Source: Liolophura sinensis (lineage: Eukaryota; Mollusca; Polyplacophora; Chitonida; Chitonidae). Taken from it: a stretch of 64,000 nt of DNA. Below the pieces are notes generated by a model. It ran no database searches. It saw only the letters and a list, made by a program, of their open reading frames with translations, and was not told where the DNA came from. The stretch spans positions 15,863,608 through 15,927,607 of the forward strand of contig NC_088299.1 in NCBI RefSeq assembly GCF_032854445.1, read 5' to 3'. Below, in pieces: positions 54,716 to 64,000 of the stretch; position 1 is the first letter of the stretch; each line of letters opens with the position of its first letter. Both the position numbers and the translations under genes were made by a program.

Positions 54716-55172
54716 ATGGCGGAAATACTGCGTCAAGCTTATTCTTCTGTTGTGCCTTTCTCCTGTATACCGGCACGCTTCACGGAGCCTTTGAAATTGG
54801 AATCTACAGGGGAATATACTCTGGATAAATCCCAGTTCCCAGGCTTGCTGGATGAAGAGCATGCCAGACAACCAGCCCTTATCATAGCGCCATTAGACTC
54901 TACTCCTCACAGTAGAAGTCCAGGGACGGAATCACCCTTCCATCATCACCAGACAAACAATAGAACGCAAACGCACACAAATTTTCTTCAGTGTTCAGTG
55001 TCTCGCGAAAATTCTCACTTCCTCGAACTGCCAAGACTACCTTTAGCTGCTGTGACAGGCCACTCCAACAGCCTCCCTCGCCAAACGAACATATCCACCG
55101 GCTCACAATGTGGAAAATCTATCCGATCAGATCTGACCAAAGCACGAGAAGATCTTTTTACACTTCTGTCCG
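54716..55172 (+). CDS. uncharacterised nuclear-type protein, exon 1 of 2
   Basis: With exon 2 (55433-55881) this encodes 301 residues. The ATG has a good context (TCAATATGGCGG) and follows a TATA box by about 155 bp. Exon 1 ends in phase 1 at TCCG before GTAAGTTT; the intron is 260 bp; exon 2 starts after TTTTCTCTTTCCAG. The spliced frame gives SDLTKAREDLFTLLSGLQEK across the junction, amphipathic and probably helical. No signal peptide, membrane segment or enzyme motif was seen. It is rich in Ser, Pro, Gln and His, with a basic patch in exon 2. A short TATA-driven gene with one small intron and a serine-rich basic product recalls inducible transcriptional regulators such as IER or SERTAD proteins, but I find no motif of either. 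The family is not recognised. Confidence 0.75.
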
Positions 55173-55432
55173 GTAAGTTTATGTTTTAATTTTACAGGCC
55201 ATCTTTATCACGGCCATAACACGCTCTGGTAAAGTAATTTGGATATACCGAATTCAGAAACTGAGCTAACTTCATGGACAACAAGTATTGGTTCGGACAT
55301 TTTGTTGCCAGAAATCAGCTCATTTTAACTCCTGGTGAAATGTATTTGTTCATCATACTTTGTATATCTTGTCTTTCATAAATCATTTTTGATTTAATCG
55401 TGTTTTGCTAACCATAACTTTTCTCTTTCCAG

Positions 55433-55881
55433 GTCTTCAGGAAAAAGAGTTCGCCATAAATTCCAACCCATTTGACTCGATGCCTGCTTTGCTGAGCGCC
55501 GTATCCTACGACTGTCTTTCCGTATCCGCCCACCAGACTGACGCCTGTCAATCAAGAGCACGCATTGCCCGACAAACACATGCAAGGCGTAAGCGATTAT
55601 GTCACGTGATGAAAGCCCGAGAATCTCAGACACCTGCGTATCAGCCCATATCTTGTGGTTTCAAATATCCGAGTGATTTGGAAAACGTTCCACAGATCTT
55701 ACAAAATGGGCATAGCAGAAAGCGTTCTTACCAGGTTGATGATTTGGATGACATTCTTCTGAGAGACTACAGCGTGAACAAGAAACGGAAAACCATGGCT
55801 CCACAGTGCCACCAGGAACTTTTTGCTGTGTCAGAGCCGTTTATGCCAATGACTACTGGACACGGCATTATGGGGTATTGA
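55433..55881 (+). CDS. uncharacterised nuclear-type protein, exon 2 of 2
   Basis: Encodes residues 153-301. Two basic clusters are visible, RARIARQTHARRKRL and, further on, SRKRSYQVDDLDDILLRDYS followed by NKKRKTM. The second pairs an acidic hydrophobic stretch (VDDLDDILL) with a likely nuclear-localisation signal. NSNPFDSMPALLSAVSYDCL near the start is hydrophobic and could be an interaction helix. It stops at TGA 55879-55881, followed by a 3' UTR with AATAAA at 56180-56185. An overlapping frame (55806-56018) is a shadow. Confidence 0.75.
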
Positions 55882-56179
55882 CCCTCCACGTGTACCATCG
55901 GCAAGCCACGAGTTATGCTAACACACAAAGTCTCGCTGTACATACGACAGGTGACATTGACGGAAAAAGTGCTGTGAAAGGAACTAGTCATCGAGACTAC
56001 ACTTTGTTATCGAGATAAACTTTCATATTATTTGTGATTACATATATTTTTGCGTTCAAAGCCGATTGGCCTACCTGGCATTTATCTTTATCTAACATAA
56101 GAATATGTATTGTTTTCACACTGTGATTTATTTGTTAAGGCGAAATAGCGACGATGTCAACGATTTATTTGTAGATTGT

Positions 56180-56185
56180 AATAAA
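56180..56185 (+). terminator. polyadenylation signal of the two-exon gene
   Basis: AATAAA 300 bp beyond the stop codon at 55881, the first canonical signal downstream. Confidence 0.6.
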
Positions 56186-56406
56186 GTTATTGGATTCTAC
56201 ATCACGTTGTTTTCCCGTCATGTTACCAGCAGTACCATGGCTATGCGCTAACAGCTGAGTACACGTATGTGGTGCTTCCAATGGCAATACTTTTTTCAAC
56301 AATGCACACGAAACACATGTGACATGCATTCCTTGAAACCGTGCGAAAAATCCGCTAGATTTTTTTTTTAAAATCATACAAGATGTATATTTCTTGACCA
56401 GCTTTA

Positions 56407-56470
56407 GCATTTTATTCATTTGATTGGATTGATCGCCGTACTCACAAGAATTTTTTCACGGTTGTGATAG
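56407..56470 (-). mobile_element. SINE tail fragment
   Basis: TTTATTCATTTGATTGGATT, GATCGCCGTACTCACAAGAA and TTTTTTCACGGTTGTGATAG: diverged 3' end of the common SINE. Confidence 0.6.
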
Positions 56471-59400
56471 TAATCAGTTCGTACGCAACTTTTAATTCAT
56501 CAAACATTGTCCGTTATCGTACGCTGATAATGTGTACAATTATGCATCTCTTTCTTCTGGCTTAGCCTAATAGATTTCCGGGTCATGGACGGCTTTGTAG
56601 GAGCTGAAACCCTGTAACGTGCTAGCTGAGTGTTACGGTGTCATAATTCCTTTGATGACCTATGCTTTAGGCGATCCTCTTTAGAAATAAAGTGACGATC
56701 CCACTCTCAAAGTGTTAACTACAATATGAGCTGCTGAAGTCCGTTTGATTAGAATAGGACAAGAAATGCGCTTCACATCAGAATAACACGCTAAAAGTTA
56801 AGACTGACCACGCCAAAAGAAAAATGCCATTTTGGTATACAAACTGAAGTTCATGTGCACATCTTACAAAATGTCTAGTACACAATTCGTGACTTTCAGA
56901 AGCTTCTGTCCCTCACTGTAGGAAGAGTTGATTACACAAACGGGATACAGTGGAGGATACTTATTTTAACACCTCGAATGAGTGACCTAACCAATTCGGC
57001 CTTACACAGAATGAAATATCCCCAGCATTCAAACCACCAAATTCTTATCTGGGATTTAGATACTGTGTAATGACTGAGCATATTTCGTCATAAAACCTTA
57101 CAGAAGAGCCCCTTGAGAGGTCAGTTCTTTTGACTAGATCCAATGCCTATACAGTTAGTGAAACCCTTGTTGTCTATAGGACAATTTGACGATGAGATAT
57201 AGTCAGCATACTGAATACATAATTTACCCCACTTTCAGCATATTTCTGCTCAACTATGAAACAAAACCGGTGTAGAGGACTTTTTGTTTTTTACCGACAG
57301 TACACACTTTGGCTGAAATCTCATTGTCAATTACAGTGCACACTTGGAAATTTTGCATCCGAGCAGTGATTAACATAAAATATTTATACAATATAACAAT
57401 ATTAATTTAGAATAAGTGAATGAATAAATTTTAAAATAAATTCAATAAATAATAAATAAATGGTGGCCGAAAATGGAGTTTAATTTTTCACTTTCGATAG
57501 TTTCCGCCCATATTGTTTCTATCAAGGCTGGAGAATTATCGCCCAGTATGAATAAATGTTGTTACATTCTACCAGACGTTTTAAGAATGGCAAATGAGAG
57601 AAAAGAGCACCCCATTCCACACCACGCCCTACCTCACCCGACGCCCTGCCTCACCCACCCCTGCAGACTTCTGCTGCAGACTGATGCCAGACGATATGCA
57701 TATTAGGCCTTATCAGTTGACATTTTTATGTTTCCTTAATATCCTCTTTGTTGTCGCTGCCGCTTTAGAATGGGGAACTTCCCCAGCTGAAGACATTCGG
57801 GCCGTGTTACGTGTATCCATGTATTACCAAAGGATACTGGTCAATCCGACACAGAAGTGATTTTAGCTTTCATTTAGGTATGATTATATTGAAGAAGAAT
57901 ACAATGGCAATCTGTTTCCAGAGGTTAATGACTACACACTCTCCGTTAATTCCTGCCAATTTACTCAGAGCGTAATGCTAACTATTAGCGTCAAGATCCA
58001 CAAGAGAAATTACTTGTGCCAGCAGGCCTGAAAGGAAGCTTTTATTGAGGGGTATAAATTCTGTATCCAGCTGTGATAAATTGTGAAGTTCGATTCCTGG
58101 GTGATAATCTTACATCATCTACCTCAGTCTGTGTACTCACTTCCTCATTTTCTGGCTAAACACACAATCCAAAACCCATGGCTGACGGTGGGTGGTGGGG
58201 GTGGAGGGGAACGGAGGTGGAGGGAGGGTATGGGAACTACACTTTGTCAAATTCCATGGGCCAGCCAGTGACGGCGAGATTAGAAAGCTCTCAGTATCTG
58301 TTCCTGAGGGAACTAGTAAATCTCCCCAGCACAAGAAAGACTGTGTTCTGAGAGTGGGAGATTAAAGGTTGGTCGTGGGGAACGTGTTTTTACACAATTC
58401 TTCGACAGATAAACCAAACTTTGTGGGTAATTTGACACCTGGAGGAAACGCGCGCACTGCAGTGAGTAATATAAGACATGTTTTGTTATAAACAACATCG
58501 TGGCTAAGTATAGGTAACATGTCCGAGCGCATTGATGTTCCTTACTATTTATGTAGTATATTGGGCAACTCCAACCTCAAACATATACACCCCCTAACTT
58601 TCGCGTGGCACAATGCCATATCACCATATGCAGCTTGCATTTTTCTCTACAACGTATAAAAAAATCAACCTAGCATGCCCACTATTTTTTAAGCTGTGGC
58701 TGCTGGACGTGAAGTCATGGCATTTTGTTACTTTGGTAACCTCCAGTGGGGTAGGTAGTGACACTGGCAAAAAAGTTTCCAGTTCTATCCAAAACAGACA
58801 AAATTCTGATATCATTTTTAACTAGGTGCAAAGTAACAGTTCAGAAATTGATAGTGTTCCAGCAACCTAAAATATCTGTGCGACAGTATTACCCATTCAG
58901 TGTTTTCTTCACTCGGCAGTTCTGAGGTAAATCGTGGCCCCAATTGCCTGAATGCAACCTATAGGCGGACTCTGCAATTCCGGGATCTGGCGAGTTCACA
59001 CGCAGGTTGAGACGAGACGGGGTGGGGGCTCTGGCAAAATAACGCGGCTAAAAGGCATGATTTTACGGCAGCTGCTAACGGCGCCGTAAGAGCCGACTAT
59101 GAGAGGTGTGTAATCAGTTAAGCCCGTGCCGTAATATCTCGCCTTTCAGCAGCGTTTGTTAGCGAGAGCCCCCACTCTGCCTCGTCCATATCTACATGAA
59201 CTTGTGGGACTCCTGATATGCCGACTCGACTATTGTGCCTGTAAATTAATTAGCTTGTGTTGTCCATACTTCTTTGTTAAATACACCTTTGTTCCATGGT
59301 CATTCCAAACACGATTCTGCTTATCATTTTCTAAATTAATTTTTTTTCAGAAACTTAAGAAATACTATATTGGCACGCACCCTTGTAAAATGTAAGCTGG

Positions 59401-59480
59401 CTCATGTAACTGAAGGGATGCAAATTTCAATACGTCAGTGATAATTTGTATATAAAAGAGAGACGTGAGAATTCCGTCTT
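56471..59480. other. intergenic, no gene recognised
   Basis: Unique sequence. An A/T-rich run of AATAAATAAA lies at 57415-57461 and a G-rich tract at 58188-58230. Short frames (57473-57706, 57594-57860, 58613-58825) have no recognisable domain. Confidence 0.4.
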
Positions 59481-59485
59481 AGGTG

Positions 59486-59700
59486 TTAGTGAATGAAGGA
59501 TCCGTCGTCAAGTGTCACTGAATTAAGGATCCGTCGTCAAGTATTACTGAATTAAGGGTCCGTCGTCAAGTGTTAGTGAATTAAGGCTCCGTCGTCAAGT
59601 GTTACCGAACTAAGGATGCGTCGCCAGGCGTTGCCGAATTAAGGATCCGTCGTTAAGTGCTGCCGAATTAAGGATTGATCCTCATGTGTAACAGAATCAA
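59486..59700. repeat. 29-bp tandem array, 7 copies
   Basis: Units of 29 bp with AAGGATCCGTCGTCAAGTGT and TACTGAATT. Copies diverge progressively towards 59700. Each contains a GGATCC site and a CGTCGTC core. Confidence 0.9.
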
Positions 59701-60545
59701 GGAAGACTGTTTAAGCAGCTGTCGTTCTCACTTTGGATGACTTACCGAGATACGCATGCATGGTATCTAGGAAGTGTGATTGGTTAAAACACTCAAGGGC
59801 AGAAATGGGCGTCGAAGTCTGCAGCTCAAAACAAAAAAACAAAAACCGTGTTGAGTCGACAGTTACGACAGTTAAGTAGTGCGCAATATTAGAGGCATAC
59901 ACCCGGGTCACACATTGAGCAAATGCTGATATATCATCAGTTTTTACCAGAAATAATTTGTATTTGTGAAAGACCATGTTTTGATATGTAAGCCCACGTA
60001 TTTGGGGTGCCTTGTTGTTATGGTCAAAGAAAGCGTATTTGTGTGTTCAGCCCTACATTGCCGCATGAAGGGGATAGCGTCATTGAACAGTGGGGTTTCG
60101 AGTTCGAACTCTTTTACAGCTGAAGGTAGAAAAATCCAATTGTATCATGTGACCTGTCTTAAATGTTAGGCAAGTATTTTTAATCACCTTCACTATGACA
60201 CGTGGGTCTGAAAAAAGTGGCCTGAAATAATTTAGAGTGGACTAATGATAGAGAAAATCGAGAAGCTGAACGTTTGTGATCTTGAGAAGTTTATAATGGA
60301 AAGAGGTGTCATTTGTGCCTCCTGGGAAAAGGTGAGAGAGGTGATCAGTAATTCAGTGTCAAGAAAGGTTGCCTAACATTTTTCACCAGTCACATTGCAC
60401 AGTAAGACTGTTTTTACCTCGGACACCAAAAGATTTCCATCTCGAATTGCGTGTGTTGTTTTCACGAAAAAAACGTCAGCTTTTATACTACATATAGGCC
60501 CCTATGTCATGCTAATGTTGCCCCCCTATGGTCTGTCGCAATGTG
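59701..60545. other. intergenic, no gene recognised
   Basis: Unique sequence; short frames (59711-59977 minus, 59966-60169 plus) lack support. Confidence 0.4.
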
Positions 60546-60550
60546 TAGGA

Positions 60551-60633
60551 CTGTAACACAGACGAGATGAGACGAGACGAGACACATTATTTAATTGAGA
60601 TAGAACTTTTAATAGAAGATGGCGGACAACCAG
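60551..60633 (+). repeat. direct repeat with YY1-like motif, copy 1
   Basis: CTGTAACACAGACGAGATGA, ACATTATTTAATTGAGATAG and AACTTTTAATAGAAGATGGC match copy 2 at 61110-61182. The 3' part GAAGATGGCGG is a perfect YY1-type core. The TGTAACA start would fit an LTR end. Confidence 0.8.
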
Positions 60634-61109
60634 CCTCAATACAACGTATACAATGACATCACATTACAATTCCGGACAGAGTATTTCCCCCTGAATTAGA
60701 ATGTCATTGAGAGCTGTCTCCCTGGATGGTCACAATCACTAGCGGGTTTATGTACACGTTCGAACACTGACTGAATTAAGTTACTTTGTTACACAAGTAA
60801 CTACACTGAGCTCTTAAGCTTACTTGTATCATGAATACAAATGCATCAAAACTATGAAATTTGCCATACTAGTGAACCATTATATCTCAGACTAATTCTA
60901 ACAAGGATTTAACGCCCTTGGGCTAGTAATAACAATAACACCTTGCTAAACAGTCAGAGAACATGCACTTTTAGATTTATGAACTATTCTTCCAAAAATA
61001 TCTTCAAAGCTAACCGCATTATATCAGTTTTTATAGATCAGCTAGGAACTACAACACAACAAGAACTAAATGGCGTGTTACCGAGGAGCAGATGGCTTCT
61101 GAATCTTAC

Positions 61110-61182
61110 CTGTAACACAGACGAGACGAGACAAATTATTTAGATGGCATAGAACTTTTAATGGAAGATGGCGGATAACCAG
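61110..61182 (+). repeat. direct repeat with YY1-like motif, copy 2
   Basis: Same order as copy 1 with a 10-bp shorter GACGA run. It lies 559 bp downstream. Weak similarity seems to continue after both copies. No internal coding region was found between them. Confidence 0.8.
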
Positions 61183-63115
61183 TGTCATCCTCCCGATCAA
61201 CCAATCAGAGTGATCGTTTCACTCCGTGTCAACGCACATGTTGGAATTCCCCTCCTGTATAACACCCAAGAGTTATGTCCCTTAGAACAGCTTTGGTAAT
61301 TACCTACGATCGCTACACTAAGGTCCACAAAAAATGTGTTTTAATTCAAACTAAAGCATATTCCCATGAACACCAACTTACAAGCGCTGTGAGATTGTTT
61401 ATAAAGCTGGAAGAGTATCCTGACTGTACTGCGTTAACGCTAACATTGTAGGCCTACGGTTTCAAATAATGATCAGTTTACCTTTATCCATAACTTGATC
61501 TGTGTTGTAAAGATCACACGTAAATTTATATTAGGCCACGACTTATTGTTTGCCTTGTAAAGTATTGATATACGAGTTCCTTAAATCCCCAATTTCTCAT
61601 CGTACTTCCTGTGAATTACCTGTGTTGTGATGTTTCATTGGAGTATACTCTGAAAAATAATTTTCTAGTCATGTTTGTTAGCTTTTTATCCGAGTTCATC
61701 GAGTACAGCGTTGTTATTGCTGTTAAACTTACTTTTTTTAACGTTGCTATTAACTAATGACCTTAAATTATTTAGTGCTACTTATCTTTTATACTTAACA
61801 GATGTGTGGTAAGTACATTTAGTCCAACAACGAACATAGTATTGTTCTCCCAACAACATGTCGCATGATACGGTCTTGAATGAAACTAATTACAGGGAAA
61901 AAGTAAAGTGATTTTACTGATTTTAGCCGTTTGGTGTTTTGTTCTGATTTAGACACTGTTATAAGTCAGACTGGTTGACAGAAAGAAGCACACTTTGTGT
62001 CCACCTTTAAGTAAGGTATGCCGAATCAGCTACAGTACTTACGGGTTTTTTTTATATTATTTCTTACCGAACAAGTGAAACATTTTAGGGCCTGAAAGTT
62101 GTAGTAAAACTTTAAAGCCCGCTTGAAGCTACGCGGGCTTCCTTTCATTTATTATTAAAATGATTATCAAATCTGACAAGTTGTCTGACCAATGCAAGCT
62201 ACTTTAAAAAGAGCGATTTTGATTGGTCACTTTACCCCCGTCAGAGTCCCAACGAGTCATGAGACAGCTGGCCGACAGGCAGTGTATTAACATCTATTCT
62301 GAACATTACACTAATCTACGTGTAAAACCATGGGACTTTTACCATGGATGTTCCGACATAATACAACACAACTTTACAATGTCATTTTGTACGGAGCTTA
62401 TGTACGGATTACTACACATCAGGCTATCTCCTCCTTTCACGGCATATCATTTATTCCGTTACTATTATATTATAACTATAATAAGTTGCTGGGCATATAC
62501 ATGGCATGCGTGGTATGTGGTTCGGTTAGTTTATCCTGACAAATAAACAGCTGTGATTTAATCCTCGAACTTACATCGTATTTTAAAATGTACTTTATTT
62601 ATCTTAACCACGTGATACTAACATCACCACTTAAGAAATGCAAAAGGACTAACTACTACGTTTTGGATTAAATTAAGTGGAAACTGTGAAATGTAAAATA
62701 ACAGCACTGTTGTCTGGTTGTGTTGTTACGTCTCGTGTTTTTACCTCTCGTGTTGTGCCGATCATTACATTCTTACATCAGATGGTTGCTCTTCTACCGG
62801 ATTTCTATCATGAATTAGCGCTTTTAATATGTGTGAAATCCGAGAGATATTTTACACCATTAACTGTTAAAATGGCGCGTATCTAAAACTTTAAAAGGAA
62901 AGGAAATGGTTATCTGAACAAAGAAGCATGAGTTGTACAACGCATTGTTATTTTATTTGCGATCAATCACCAATACTTGTGGGAATCCATGAAGTGGTCA
63001 TAGAACCAAAATAAGATAATTATTTTACCAAAATTATTTACGCTACATACAATTAACAGTGTATGTATGCATAATGAATGCTCCCTATCTTTGAAGAGAA
63101 ATTGCTCAGCTGCAA
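61183..63115. other. intergenic, no gene recognised
   Basis: AT-rich unique sequence. The overlapping frames at 62223-62546 and 62330-62539 lack family similarity or splice support. Confidence 0.4.
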
Positions 63116-63119
63116 AAGT

Positions 63120-64000
63120 GTACGCAGGGGTTGGATGGGGAAATATACATGGGGGAGTGGAATGTCCAATGGGGGAATATCCATAGGAGGGAATGTCCAT
63201 TGGAGGGAAATATCCATGGGGGAATGTCCATTCAAGGGAAATATCCATGGGGGATGTCCAATGGGTGAATATCTGTATGGAGATGTTCATTCGGGTTAAT
63301 TTAATATTATTATATATTGTTCACAGGGGAAACATCCATAGGGGGAATGTCCACTGAGAAAATATCCATAAGGGAATGGCCAAGTGGGAAATATCCAAAA
63401 GGGGGTGCCCATTAGAGGAAATATCTAAAGGGGGAATGTCCACTAGGGAAATTTAAACAGGAAGACTGTCCATTGAGGAAATACCCATTAGGGGATGTCC
63501 ATTTGTGAAATATCCACAAGGGAGTGTTCACTGGAGGAAATATCCATAGGGAAATATCTATAGGGGAAATGTCCACCACAGAAATATCCATAAACGACTG
63601 TGACACTTAAGGGAAAATATCCAAAGGGGTGGTGAGGTTGGGCATATCCAATGGAGGAATATTCATATAAGGAATGCCCAGTGAAGAAAGGCGATGTCCA
63701 CTGGGGACACATCAACAAAATGTTTTCATTTGGGGGAAATGTCCATAGGAAGAATGTCCATTGTGAAAATATCCATAGGAAGAATGTCCATTGTGAAAAT
63801 ATCCATAGGATGAACGTCCATTGTGAAAATGTCCATTGGGAAATTATCCATAACTTGGGTGTCAAAAGGGGAAATATCGATAGGGAGAATGTCCATTGTC
63901 AAAATATCCATAGGAAGAACGTCCATTGTCAAAATATCCATAGAAAGAATGTCCACTGATAAAATATCCATTGGGGAATTATCCATGTTGGGAGTCCATT
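63120..64000. repeat. GGGGAAATATCCA/GAATGTCCATT tandem array running off the window
   Basis: About 880 bp of alternating AATATCCATAGG and GAATGTCCATTG blocks. The 30-bp period (CCATAGGAAGAATGTCCATT plus GTGAAAATAT) is clear at 63750-63960; spacing is less regular before. A 30-bp unrelated interruption lies at 63296-63325. Open frames on both strands are repeat by-products. Confidence 0.9.

Overview
This window looks like nuclear DNA from a lophotrochozoan invertebrate, most likely a mollusc. Genes are few and split by long introns with GT-AG (one GC-AG) splice sites. Intergenic space is full of tandem arrays, tRNA-derived SINEs, foldback elements and decayed Ty3/gypsy retrotransposons. The commonest SINE ends in an AAATAAATAAA-type tail next to a core resembling repeats I recall from bivalves and gastropods; that recollection is the main basis for the taxonomic guess. 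There is no bacterial or phage gene layout. Most long open frames here are low-complexity arrays whose unit length is a multiple of three, not genes.

Layout: (1) 1-8.7 kb, minus strand: the 5' part of a GOLIM4-like Golgi membrane protein gene (exon 1 at 8660-8477, exon 2 at 3305-3231), with arrays of 57, 27, 134 and 30 bp in its introns. (2) 9-21.7 kb: interspersed repeats, two decayed Ty3/gypsy elements in convergent orientation (about 12.3-16.0 kb plus, 16.0-18.6 kb minus), a SINE with clear target-site duplications, and a 56-bp array. (3) 22.1-24.1 kb, minus: an AURKAIP1 (mitoribosomal mS38) gene, plus one unassigned coding-like exon. (4) 25.2-27.6 kb: a 28-bp array split by a hAT-like element, then two SINEs tail to tail. 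(5) 28.4-37.1 kb, plus: a complete seven-exon AGTRAP (angiotensin II receptor-associated protein) gene whose introns hold several arrays. The 3' splice site of its exon 3 is tandemly multiplied seven times in 70-bp units. (6) 38.6-46.5 kb: arrays of 63 bp, 21 bp and a 1.1-kb TG-rich microsatellite, and a foldback element with a CRE palindrome in each arm. (7) 46.5-54.5 kb: no recognisable gene. (8) 54.56-56.19 kb, plus: a two-exon, TATA-box gene for an unrecognised 301-residue basic protein. (9) 56.2-64 kb: no gene, with 29-bp and 30-bp arrays, the latter running off the end.

The genes do not form a pathway: one is Golgi trafficking, one mitochondrial translation, one a small membrane protein, one unknown. 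The most unusual biology is that tandem arrays have captured splice-site sequence in two unrelated genes: 3' splice sites in AGTRAP intron 2/exon 3, and 5' splice-site-like GTAAGT motifs beside GOLIM4 exon 2. Exon structures are read from splice consensus, reading phase and remembered vertebrate family sequence; no transcript evidence was available.
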